Source: Phycisphaerae bacterium
GTDB taxonomy: Bacteria; Planctomycetota; Phycisphaerae; Sedimentisphaerales; Anaerobacaceae
Length of the DNA stretch: 64,000 nucleotides
NCBI GenBank assembly: GCA_028714855.1
Contig: JAQTLP010000010.1
Span: 1-64,000 of the forward strand
Reading direction: 5' to 3'
Of the stretch, positions 44,784-51,757 are shown piece by piece (position 1 is the first letter of the stretch; every line of letters begins with the position of its first letter). Under the pieces are notes generated by a model. The model was not told where the DNA came from. It made no database searches and was given only the letters and a program-made list of their open reading frames with translations. Made by a program: the position numbers and the translations under genes.

Positions 44784-45884
44784 TTATTTTTTACGTCTCC
44801 TTACAATCACCGCACCGAGGCCAAGAAGAAAAATCGTCGCTGGTTCCGGGATTGGTTTCCAAAGGATAGCACGAAGGTCTGAATCACCTTGTTGTGCAAA
44901 GCCAACGATGTTCCCGTAACTATCGATACCTTCAGCTGCAGCAATACTAAACCCTGTTGGCAAGAATTGATTCAGGTCGATATAGCTTTCCGCGCTTCCG
45001 TTCCAGAGCAAGGCGTGCATGTTGTACCCTGTGACCGAACCATAACCATAGCCGACCTGCTGAGTGCCGTTGGTCCCGCGAGCATAAGACTCAGTGAATC
45101 CGCTTGGGTGTAAATCGATACAGCTTTCCGCACTGCCGTTCCAGAGCAAGGCGTGGCTGCCGTACCCTGCAGCAGCCGCTTCGCCGACCTGCTGAGTGCC
45201 GTTGATCCCGCGAGCATAAGAGTGAGTGAACCCGCTGGGATTCAAATCGATATAGCTTTCCGCGCTTCCGTTCCAGAGCAAGGCGTGCGTGTTGTACCCA
45301 GTGGCCGAACCATGACCCCAGCCGACCTGCTGAGTGCCGCTGATTCCGGAAGCACCAGAGCTATCAAATCCGCTGGGGTGCAACTCGGTATAGCTTTCCG
45401 CGCTTCCGTTCCAGAGCAAGGCGTGGAAACTGCTTGTGGCCACAATATAACCTTCGCCGACCTGCTGAGTACCGTTGGTTCCGAAAGCACGAGAGTAATC
45501 AAATACGCTGGGGTGTAAATCGATACAGCTTTCCGCGCTGCCGCTCCAGAGCAAGGCGTGGTTGCCGTACCCTACAGCCGCATAGCCGACCTGCTGAGTG
45601 CCGTTGGTCCCGCGAGCATAAGACTCAGTGAATCCGCTTGGGTGTAAATCGATACAGCTTTCCGCACTGCCGTTCCAAAGCAGTGCGTGGTAATTTTCTC
45701 CTACAGGATGACCCCAGCCGACCTGCTGAGTGCCGCTGATTCCGAAAGCACCAGAGCTATCAAATCCGCTGGGGTGCAACTCAATTGCTTTGTAGCTTAT
45801 CCCCCAGGCTTGATTTGTTGTACAGGCTGCAATAACTATGATGGTCAGCAGCGCCATACCGATTTGTTGATGTTTTGTTTTCAT
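44784..45884 (-). CDS. HAF-repeat PEP-CTERM exported protein
   Basis: 366 residues. Signal peptide at about 1-28 (hydrophobic core near 9-21, AWG before the cut). Six near-identical repeats of 43-46 residues follow, each with HALLW, GSAES, DLHPSGF and GTQQVG, plus a seventh degenerate unit (GNIVGFAQQG, RAILW). The C-terminus is a PEP-CTERM sorting signal: PIPEPATIFLLGLGAVIV then RRRKK. The HALLW-G pattern matches the HAF extracellular repeat family, which forms beta-propeller-like folds. It should be cut and anchored or released by an exosortase; none is in this window. GAGGAG ribosome binding site six bases before ATG. Confidence 0.85.
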   Translation of the reverse strand: MKTKHQQIGMALLTIIVIAACTTNQAWGISYKAIELHPSGFDSSGAFGISGTQQVGWGHPVGENYHALLWNGSAESCIDLHPSGFTESYARGTNGTQQVGYAAVGYGNHALLWSGSAESCIDLHPSVFDYSRAFGTNGTQQVGEGYIVATSSFHALLWNGSAESYTELHPSGFDSSGASGISGTQQVGWGHGSATGYNTHALLWNGSAESYIDLNPSGFTHSYARGINGTQQVGEAAAAGYGSHALLWNGSAESCIDLHPSGFTESYARGTNGTQQVGYGYGSVTGYNMHALLWNGSAESYIDLNQFLPTGFSIAAAEGIDSYGNIVGFAQQGDSDLRAILWKPIPEPATIFLLGLGAVIVRRRKK

Positions 45885-46669
45885 CTTCTTCTCCTCTCAA
45901 AAAGTGTTAATATTGTAGCGCACCGATTGCGCAGAAATACTCCGCTAAAGTTATGTGTAGATTCAACTGGATTAACCTCTCCTCGCACTTCCCTTTTCTC
46001 CTTTATACCTTTTACCCTGCGGTAAAAGACAATTTGATTATACCTTTTGGGGTATGACTGTCAAGATAAAACCTGAGTGTTTGAGTGAAAAGGGTTTTGG
46101 TAACCTTCAATCAAAAGCGCAGCTACCTGCATACCAAAAACGGCTAATTTCAAAATTTTTTTTACCCCTTTAGCTCCAACGACTTAGCCAAAACCACGTC
46201 TCTAAAAATTCCCAATTTTTCGACAAATTCGCGCAAGTTCCTCCAATTATAGAAAGGACGTATTCTGTCCTTTACGTGGTTTAGTATTTGGAGCTTAGTG
46301 TTTATGTTTTCTTTATTCTAAATACTGTCTTCGGACTACTGTATTTTGTTTTTTTCTTTTTTGTCCACTGTCGTCTGTAGTCTGGCGTCTGGTGTCCGCT
46401 ACTGGTCTGTCCAGTAGCGAGAATTTCAATCAAAATGAACTAAATTATGCGAAACGAACCCAATTTCCAAAACGTCTAAAATGAGCTTAAATCCTTATTT
46501 TACAATTACTAACAACCACGAACTCCGAACTATGAACTACTCAAAACGAACCCAAACAAAGCCAATTTTACCCGCCATAGCCTCGGCGAAGGCGGATTTA
46601 TATTGCCTGTTATGTAGCTTGTTTGGTAAGCTTTTGTTCGGATTAAAGGAAAGTACAAGGATTACACGG
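45885..46669. other. 785-base intergenic region
   Basis: No gene is supported here. It contains the PEP-CTERM gene's promoter and leader (46010-46064), a second TTCTG/GTCTG-rich quasi-periodic stretch (about 46320-46412) and a 12-base direct repeat AAACGAACCCAA (46452-46463 and 46544-46555). The open frame running into the RNase gene from 46481 reads as translated repeat DNA and I reject it as coding. Confidence 0.6.
46037..46064 (-). promoter_or_regulatory. Near-consensus sigma-70 promoter of the PEP-CTERM gene
   Basis: On the minus strand TTGACA (46064-46059), 16 bases, then TATAAT (46042-46037): both hexamers match consensus exactly. A transcript would start near 46030 and give a leader of about 145 bases that begins with the perfect hairpin TTTTACC/GGTAAAA (46010-46027). 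Confidence 0.7.
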
Positions 46670-47626
46670 ATGGTAATTTTGGCAGGGATTGATGAAGCTG
46701 GATTCGGGCCGATACTTGGGCCTTTGGTCGTATCATCGAGCGCATTTTCTATTCCAGACAATCTCCTCACCGCAGACCTCTGGCAGATTTTAAGAAAAAG
46801 CGTCGGCAGCACACGCAAACATCTCGCGGGCCGCCTGCTCGTCACCGACAGCAAAAAAGCATACAGCAAACAAAAGGGAATCGGACATCTCCAAAGGACT
46901 ATCTTAACCTGCCTTGATTACCTTGGTAAAAAGCCGGCCACCCTAACAGAATTATTAACTCTGTTATCGCCGGACTGCGTCGGGCGATTGGGAGATTACC
47001 CCTGGCATAGAGATATAGCTGATTATCGTCTATCGGCCGATACAGGTGATTTGGCGATTGCCACGTCGGTATTGAAAGATGACTTGGCCTCGAACGGCAT
47101 CGAATTGCTGGGGATCGAAAGCAGTTGTCTCGACGTCGCGTATTACAACAAAATGGTCGGCAATGTGAAGAACAAAGCCAGCGTTCTTTTTACCGCGGTT
47201 TCACAGCTCATAAAGAACGTTTTCGACAATTCTGAAACCGATTACGTGCAGGTCATAATCGACAGGCAGGGGGGGCGGACGCGGTATCAAAGAAACCTCC
47301 AGCGGATGTTTCCGGATATGGAATTGGCGATTATCAAAGAGGACCAGACCACCAGCAGCTATGAATTAAAAGCTAAAGACAAACAGATGCGCCTGCATTT
47401 TGTAGTCGGGGCAGACAACAGGTTTCTCCCGACGGCCTTGGCGTCGATGGTCAGCAAATATATCAGGGAGCTTCTGATTGATAATATGAATAGCTTCTTC
47501 ACCGGCCTTGTCCCGGAGTTGAAGCCGACCGCGGGTTACTGGAAGGATGGCTTGCGTTTTATCGAAGACCTGAAGAAGATTCCCCACGTTACGTTTGACA
47601 GCAGCCAGCTCATTCGCTGTCGATGA
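46670..47626 (+). CDS. RNase HII-like protein
   Basis: 318 residues. The N-terminus GIDEAGFGPILGPLVVSS places D8 and E9 like the catalytic Asp-Glu of RNase HII (where the text is GIDEAGRGPLAGP). D60-S-K-K matches the DSKK motif, D198 lies in VIIDRQGGR, and SMVSKYIRE near 259 corresponds to the later RNase HII helix. It is about 100 residues longer than standard RNase HII, with an insertion at about 85-190. ATG 46670 has AAGGA 46657-46661 upstream. It may be a divergent RNase H-fold nuclease; RNA-DNA hybrid cleavage is inferred. Confidence 0.65.
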   Translation: MVILAGIDEAGFGPILGPLVVSSSAFSIPDNLLTADLWQILRKSVGSTRKHLAGRLLVTDSKKAYSKQKGIGHLQRTILTCLDYLGKKPATLTELLTLLSPDCVGRLGDYPWHRDIADYRLSADTGDLAIATSVLKDDLASNGIELLGIESSCLDVAYYNKMVGNVKNKASVLFTAVSQLIKNVFDNSETDYVQVIIDRQGGRTRYQRNLQRMFPDMELAIIKEDQTTSSYELKAKDKQMRLHFVVGADNRFLPTALASMVSKYIRELLIDNMNSFFTGLVPELKPTAGYWKDGLRFIEDLKKIPHVTFDSSQLIRCR

Positions 47627-47632
47627 CTGCTG

Positions 47633-47986
47633 TTATTTTACTTTTACCTCTTCGACACCTTCCATAGCCGCCATGGCAGAGAAGCGGTCGTCAACGAAAT
47701 CGAAGACCTTATCGAGGCCGGCGACCGTAAAGATGTATTTGGTCATAACGGAAACATTGCAGAGGATAAGCTGACGTCCGTGTTCCTGCAGCAGCTTGTT
47801 CAGTATCATCAGATTGCCGATGCTTGAAGAATTTATTATTTCGACCCTGAAGAAATCAATCACCACATCACAGTCGCTTTTGTTGCTGACGCTTACGTTA
47901 AGGCTTTTGAGCTCGTTTCCTATTTGCGGTTCATGGGACGGCAAATCAACGAAAATAACATTTTTTGAGAAATTTTGAATCGTCAT
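47633..47986 (-). CDS. STAS-domain protein (anti-sigma factor antagonist-like)
   Basis: 117 residues, single STAS domain. The strand-helix core CDVVIDFFRVEIINSSSIGNLM carries the phosphorylatable-serine position among S53-S55 (usually DSSGLG or similar), followed by GRQLILCNVS and VFDFVDDRFSAM. AAGGAG lies nine bases before ATG. Such proteins act in partner-switching with anti-sigma kinases; no kinase or phosphatase is adjacent. Convergent with the RNase gene, 6 bases apart. Confidence 0.78.
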   Translation of the reverse strand: MTIQNFSKNVIFVDLPSHEPQIGNELKSLNVSVSNKSDCDVVIDFFRVEIINSSSIGNLMILNKLLQEHGRQLILCNVSVMTKYIFTVAGLDKVFDFVDDRFSAMAAMEGVEEVKVK

Positions 47987-48096
47987 TTTTAACTGCTCCT
48001 TTACCCGCTTGCGGCGGACTAACTCACGTATGGTTTAAGACATAGTATTATCGGAATAGTTAACAGGGGAGTTGAGCAAAAAAAAACGGCAAATTT

Positions 48097-48122
48097 AACC
48101 CCTTGGGAAAGCGGGTTTTTTT
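48097..48122 (+). terminator. Terminator-like hairpin upstream of the response regulator
   Basis: AACCC plus CTT (48097-48104) pairs with AAG plus GGGTT (48109-48117) with one bulged C and a short GGGA loop, followed by seven T. No + strand gene ends nearby, so it may end a short RNA or act as an attenuator for the response regulator gene. Confidence 0.45.
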
Positions 48123-48219
48123 GAAGGTACCCTTTTAATATGCCGATAATATCCCAAGGTAGGCGAGCTAAGAAGACACATAATTTAGGGGGTAACTTTT
48201 ACAACAAAGGGAGACATAA

Positions 48220-48624
48220 GTGTTAAGCGTAAAATTAAGGCCTGTACTACTTGTTGAGGATGACACCATTGATGCTATGACGTTTGAAAGAGCGATAAAA
48301 GAGCTGAAAGTTCAAAACGGGCTGGTTCATACAACCGATGGCAAAAGGGCATTGGAATACTTAAGAACTCCCGGCAATACAAAGCCCTGCGTTATTTTCC
48401 TCGATTTGAATATGCCGGAGATGAATGGCATCGAATTTCTGCAAATCATAAGAGCAGATGACACGCTGAAAGAAATCCCCGTTGTAATGCTGGCTGCATC
48501 CAGTGAAGAAAAAAATATTATTGAAACCTTTAATTTTGGTGTTGCTGGCTATATATTCAAACCCGTTGATGCCAAGAAGCTTGATGAATTCAAGCTGATT
48601 AAACTATACTGGGCGGTGGAATAA
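48220..48624 (+). CDS. Single-domain response regulator
   Basis: 134 residues, receiver domain only (Rcp1/CheY class). Acidic cluster E13-D14-D15, phospho-acceptor D62 in FLDLNMPEMNG, and K114 in IFKPVD. GTG 48220 has AAGGGAG 48206-48212 seven bases upstream. TTGAAG (48122-48127) and GATAAT, 18 bases apart, form a possible promoter. No kinase is next to it. The region between it and the macro gene is degenerate. Confidence 0.82.
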   Translation: MLSVKLRPVLLVEDDTIDAMTFERAIKELKVQNGLVHTTDGKRALEYLRTPGNTKPCVIFLDLNMPEMNGIEFLQIIRADDTLKEIPVVMLAASSEEKNIIETFNFGVAGYIFKPVDAKKLDEFKLIKLYWAVE

Positions 48625-48714
48625 AAAAAACTCTCCCCTTGAAAAACTCTTCACCCCAAGGCCTTTGGGCAACGTAAAAGTTCTTATTCGCATACCCTCA
48701 AAACGGCGGCGGTG

Positions 48715-48825
48715 CTATTCGGGAATTTGTATTTGATTATCTCTCGGCGCAGGGGGCGGCAAATCGGCTGCTTCTAAAGGCCTGCTTTCAATTGGCGATA
48801 TTTTGTTTAAGAGCATCGCCCTCAT
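48715..48825 (-). pseudogene. N-terminal relic of a zinc alcohol dehydrogenase
   Basis: Thirty-six codons from ATG 48825 to TAG 48715. The residues MRAMLLNKISPIESRPLEAA then DLPPPAP and NQIQI match the start of MDR-type Zn alcohol dehydrogenases (RAM-L-KP-PIE--PLE--DLP-P-P). The Cys-containing part that should follow (CGVCHTD) is missing. Its ATG overlaps the macro gene stop by four bases (ATGA), so an intact gene was once coupled to the macro gene. Confidence 0.55.
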
Positions 48826-49352
48826 TTTGAAGTTTCCTGCCTTAGCTGGTTTGCGAAGACTTCATAGCTGTCCCGCCCGAAAAGGCAAAAGATAACTTTT
48901 TCCAGCCCCGTCTGGCCGTTGAGATAATCAATAGTTGTTCGCAGCATTATTTTTGCGCATCTATCGACAGGAAAGCCGAAAATTCCAGTGCTGATTGCCG
49001 GGAACGAGATGCTTTTTATGTTATTTTCATCAGCCAATGTCAGTGAGTTTAACGTTGCGTTTTTTAGCTTTTCGTCTTCGTTACCTTCGCCCATTTGAGG
49101 TCCGACGGCGTGAATGACGAATTTAGCTTTTAAGCTGCCGCCGGTGGTTTTGACAGCCCCGCCAACAAACGTTCCACCTATTTCGCTGCATTCTTGCTGG
49201 ATTTTTGGGCCGCCTTTTCTTTTGATTGCCCCTGCTACACCGCTGCCCAGAATCAGCCGGGCGTTGGCGGCATTGACGATTGCTTCGGTTTGTATTTCCG
49301 TAATGTCGCCTTCTAAAAGTTCCAAGACGCTTTTTGAAATCTTTACTCTCAT
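48822..49352 (-). CDS. Macro domain protein (ADP-ribose-binding, YmdB-like)
   Basis: 176 residues, a single macro domain. GDITEIQTEAIVNAANARL, GSGVAGAIKRKGG, GGAVKTTGGSL, FVIHAVGP and ISFPAISTGIFGFP cover the ADP-ribose pocket, including the NAAN and TGIFG loops. The frame opens further to a TTG, but ATG at 49352 fits the family. Likely hydrolyses ADP-ribose or O-acetyl-ADP-ribose adducts. Confidence 0.9.
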   Translation of the reverse strand: MRVKISKSVLELLEGDITEIQTEAIVNAANARLILGSGVAGAIKRKGGPKIQQECSEIGGTFVGGAVKTTGGSLKAKFVIHAVGPQMGEGNEDEKLKNATLNSLTLADENNIKSISFPAISTGIFGFPVDRCAKIMLRTTIDYLNGQTGLEKVIFCLFGRDSYEVFANQLRQETSK

Positions 49353-49523
49353 AGCATTGACCGCTCTGAAAAACAATAGCTTGGGGCAATCCTCAAAGCA
49401 AGCACAAAAACTATTTGAGATGGAATCTGAGGACAGAAGCTTCGAAGAGGAGCATATAAAGAAAGCCCATTCCTCCGTGAATGGACCATCCTTAACTTTT
49501 ACAGTTTTTTGAACTCGACCGGC

Positions 49524-49578
49524 GTCATCCTCAGAAGGTCATAGCATTCTCTGGCCTATTGGTCCTTCTGAGGACGAC
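49524..49578. repeat. Large inverted repeat
   Basis: GTCATCCTCAGAAGG (49524-49538) pairs with CCTTCTGAGGACGAC (49564-49578), one A-C mismatch, 25-base loop. No T run on either side, so it looks like a REP-type element rather than a terminator. Confidence 0.65.
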
Positions 49579-49592
49579 AACCGAATATGACT

Positions 49593-49838
49593 TTAGGCAA
49601 CGGCTTTTTTCCTGTGGAACAGGAAAAGAATGATGCCCAGAGCAATCAAGCCAACAAGCCCGTTATCGCCCAGGGTTTTAAGTAACATGGTGATATTGGC
49701 AACAACGCCTCCAAAAAAGGGAACAGCACTAACAGCACTGCCAAAAAGGATTTCAACTGCTATCCCCAGGGCAATCAGCAACAAAGAAATTTCAGTAATC
49801 TCACCAAGCCATTTTTTCAATTCTACCAGAAACTGCAT
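49593..49838 (-). CDS. Small two-helix membrane protein
   Basis: 81 residues. An amphipathic start (MQFLVELKKWLGEITE) then two hydrophobic helices (about 18-40 and 55-76) and a basic end (FHRKKAVA). GGAG lies eight bases before ATG 49838. No known domain recognised. It is expressed from its own operator-containing promoter (see 49922-49950). Confidence 0.65.
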   Translation of the reverse strand: MQFLVELKKWLGEITEISLLLIALGIAVEILFGSAVSAVPFFGGVVANITMLLKTLGDNGLVGLIALGIILFLFHRKKAVA

Positions 49839-49921
49839 TGTTAATTCTCCTAATAAAAACAAAGAAATTATTGGACATCCTGTCCTTTCTATTCGGCGTA
49901 TGTTTTCAAATTACTTTAGTA

Positions 49922-49950
49922 TTTATACCTAAAATACTTAGGTACAGAAG
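49922..49950 (-). promoter_or_regulatory. Promoter with embedded palindromic operator
   Basis: On the minus strand CTTCTG (49950-49945), 17 bases, TATAAA (49927-49922). The spacer is filled by the perfect palindrome TACCTAA/TTAGGTA (49926-49932 and 49938-49944), overlapping the -10, the classic repressor-site layout. It would drive the small membrane protein gene. Confidence 0.5.
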
Positions 49951-50029
49951 AGGCCTTCTGGCAAAGTATGCAAAAAGCCTGTTTTTTCAGTATTAATACA
50001 GCTTTCTTGTTAAAATAGGCAATTTCGGC

Positions 50030-50059
50030 TTGACCTTTTACGTTAAAATAGTCTATAAT
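50030..50059 (+). promoter_or_regulatory. Near-consensus sigma-70 promoter
   Basis: TTGACC at 50030-50035, 18-base spacer, TATAAT at 50054-50059. Transcription should begin near 50066, which rules out the upstream TTG as a start for the following small protein. Confidence 0.65.
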
Positions 50060-50098
50060 AAGTCTGTGTTTAGGCAATTCTTATTGTTTCTCCTACGG

Positions 50099-50239
50099 AT
50101 GGGACTAATTGCAGTACTTTGGGCCTTTATATGGCGGGTTGTGGAACCCAGAACACAGTTTATGCGGATATTGCGAGCTGCTTTACTCGTGCTCTGTCTT
50201 TTAGGTGTCCTGGTCGTATTAAGGTTAACAGGGCCGTGA
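50099..50239 (+). CDS. 46-residue membrane protein
   Basis: MGLIAVLWAFIWRVVEPR then a basic turn and the helix LRAALLVLCLLGVLVVLRL: two hydrophobic segments. The frame continues upstream to GTG 50066, which would give a leaderless mRNA from the promoter at 50030-50059. ATG 50099 has only a weak ribosome binding site. Real but of unknown function. Confidence 0.5.
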   Translation: MGLIAVLWAFIWRVVEPRTQFMRILRAALLVLCLLGVLVVLRLTGP

Positions 50240-50323
50240 CCTCAAGGCTGTGTCATTTCTCGAAGAGATAATTTTTTTCTTTTCCCGTTTGTCTCCTCTA
50301 CAGAGATATATTATACTTTGTGC

Positions 50324-50458
50324 AGAACCAATAAGGGAGTGTGCAAAAGCGATATTGTCTCTGAACAGCTACAAATAGCCTTATACTCCTCTTCTTCTGG
50401 GAGACGTGCTGGCCAGCCAAGTCGAATACATGGGGGGGTCAACCGTCTCCTTTTTTTT
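50324..50458 (+). ncRNA. Candidate structured RNA 1
   Basis: A promoter-like pair TTGTCT (50289-50294), 17 bases, TATACT (50312-50317) precedes about 135 bases without coding potential. Internal pairings include GCTA-CAAA-TAGC and GGGAGTGT with ATACTCC. It ends with GGAGAC (50400-50405) pairing with GTCTCC (50445-50450) before eight T. I cannot match it to 6S, SRP, tmRNA or RNase P. Confidence 0.45.
50400..50458 (+). terminator. Rho-independent terminator of candidate RNA 1
   Basis: Stem GGAGAC/GTCTCC with an inner stem TGGCC/GGTCA and the palindrome GCTGGCCAGC in the loop, followed by T8 (50451-50458). Confidence 0.55.
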
Positions 50459-50556
50459 ATTGATTTTTCCAAGCTCTATATGTTTTGCCGCCAGTGAGCT
50501 GCGAGGTTAATATGAAGTGACAATTTATGTTAGCTGTTAATTACCAAGAAGAAATA

Positions 50557-51039
50557 TTATCTTCTATTTCCGCGGTTTTGTTCGTGCATTCCCCTTGAGT
50601 GGTGAACTCGTCCCCTGGACGGTCTCCTGCCTCGAATCTCCCGTATTTCAAGCCTTCCTGACTTCGGCGGCCTTTCTGAATGAGATTTTCCCCGCGGTTC
50701 TTTGTTCATCAGCGACAAGGCGTGATTGCATGCATTTCTAATATCAGTTCTGCGATGTTTCATGCCCTGCTCTAAAAGGGCCAGGGCGGGTTTCTTCATC
50801 CTGCCCTGCATATTCCTCAGGCCGTAAACTGCTGCGATTTTTGCCGTTCTGGGAGAATCGTTAAGCAAAGCTTCTTTTAGGATGTCTAATCCGTCTTCCT
50901 GTTTCCACGACAAATTAAAAGCTGCCCGCCGAGCAGCCGAAATATCATCCACGTATAATTTTTCTCTTAGCTGTTCGAGAAGCTTTACGGCCTCTTCATC
51001 TTTTTCGCGTCCGGAAGGTTTTCTTTTTTTTAATATCAT
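50557..51039 (-). CDS. HEAT-repeat-like protein with basic tail
   Basis: 160 residues. Residues about 15-115 form paired helices (KLLEQLREKLYVDDISAARR, LDILKEALLNDSPRTAKIAA, VYGLRNMQGRMKKPALALLE, RRTDIRNACNHALSLM) like HEAT repeats. The last 45 residues are rich in Arg, Ser and Gly (RRPSRGRVHHSRGM), suggesting nucleic acid binding. ATG 51039 has GGTGG four bases upstream. Function unknown. Confidence 0.7.
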   Translation of the reverse strand: MILKKRKPSGREKDEEAVKLLEQLREKLYVDDISAARRAAFNLSWKQEDGLDILKEALLNDSPRTAKIAAVYGLRNMQGRMKKPALALLEQGMKHRRTDIRNACNHALSLMNKEPRGKSHSERPPKSGRLEIREIRGRRPSRGRVHHSRGMHEQNRGNRR

Positions 51040-51638
51040 AAGACCACCCACTAATTAAATTATATCGACAGGCACAGGCGAGCATCTAAAACCGTTTTGT
51101 TTTCCCGTATGCAACCAAACAACAAGCAACCCGACAATCCTTTGCCTGACAAACGGGGCAAGGGAGTATTACCTGATACTCCTCCCAGCCGCCCCATTTT
51201 TACATCCTTATTTTATCCTCCTCCGAAGAGCCAGATTCCTTTTGACTTCCTATTACATTCAGCCGGTTCCCACATCATTTCAAAACTGCATTCCGGCCAG
51301 TACTCAACACGACCCGTACAAATTAACAAGGCCGAATTGGATTGTCAAAATATTTTTTTAAAGAAAAACCCGCTTTTTTCCTCGTAATCATTGCACCAAA
51401 ACCCAGCAGTAAAACTGCGGCCAGCCCAGGAATTGGCACAGCAGCAGGTGCAGAAAACCGCCGTATGGTTGGTCAGGATAAACCTCAAGAAGTGTATACT
51501 TTCTTCTCTCTCGTGCCCGCCCTTACTTTTGCGGGCTTGCTCCCCCTTTGCGGAACTGATTATGATTATAGACCTTGCGGACCAAAAAGCAAGGGAAAAG
51601 TAGAACTAAATATAACCTTTCAAGTTGAGTTAATCAAA
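51040..51638. other. 599-base spacer before tRNA-Cys
   Basis: Apart from the decayed PEP-CTERM tail (51323-51472) I see no gene. A 96-codon + strand frame (51097-51387) is Pro/Ser/Ile-rich without a ribosome binding site and is rejected. Confidence 0.55.
51323..51472 (-). pseudogene. Decayed PEP-CTERM protein tail
   Basis: Fifty codons between an in-frame TGA (51475-51473) and TAA encode a PEP-CTERM-like end: VPIPGLAAVLLLGFGAMITR then KKAGFSLKKYFDN. The residue before the signal (FSAPAA) can be joined to an upstream reading YPDQPYGGF by a one-base shift at a four-T run, so the gene looks frameshifted and truncated. Confidence 0.5.
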
Positions 51639-51712
51639 AGGCGGCGGTGGGATTCGAACCCACGGATAACGGTTTTGCAAACCGTCCCCTTTGGCCGCTT
51701 GGGTACGCCGCC
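51639..51712 (-). tRNA. tRNA-Cys (GCA)
   Basis: Full cloverleaf on the minus strand. Acceptor GGCGGCG (from 51712) pairs with CGCCGCC; anticodon stem ACGGT/ACCGT holds loop TTGCAAA, so the anticodon is GCA. The T arm is GTGGG-TTCGAAT-CCCAC, and the discriminator is U at 51639, as for cysteine. CCA is not encoded. A promoter TTGTAA (51757-51752), 17 bases, TAAAAT (51734-51729) lies just upstream. Confidence 0.93.
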
Positions 51713-51728
51713 ATTGAAAATCTTGCGT

Positions 51729-51757
51729 ATTTTACTGCTAATCGGCTCTTTTTACAA
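51729..51757 (-). promoter_or_regulatory. Promoter of tRNA-Cys
   Basis: TTGTAA, 17-base spacer, TAAAAT on the minus strand, placing the start of transcription a few bases before the mature tRNA 5' end. Confidence 0.45.

Noticed and set aside
44604-44882. 92-codon + strand ORF
   Set aside because: It consists of the TTAGCCC palindromes and interspersed repeat translated, then antisense PEP-CTERM sequence.
45153-45518. 121-codon + strand frame with internal repeats
   Set aside because: Antisense shadow of the HAF repeat protein; its repeats copy the coding repeats.
44784-45884. Regular DNA repeats that might suggest a CRISPR array
   Set aside because: Units are 129-138 bases long, in frame and translated; there are no 25-40 base repeats with unique spacers.
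46481-46669. N-terminal extension of the RNase HII-like protein by 63 residues
   Set aside because: The extension is translated spacer and repeat DNA (NYSKRTQTKP); RNase similarity begins at ATG 46670, which has a ribosome binding site.
50324-50458. Known abundant RNA (SRP, 6S, tmRNA)
   Set aside because: The SRP core (GGAAGGAAGCAGCC-like) and tmRNA ends are absent, and the 5' and 3' ends do not pair through the whole length as in 6S.
51097-51387. 96-codon + strand ORF
   Set aside because: No ribosome binding site, biased composition, and it overlaps a PEP-CTERM relic on the other strand.
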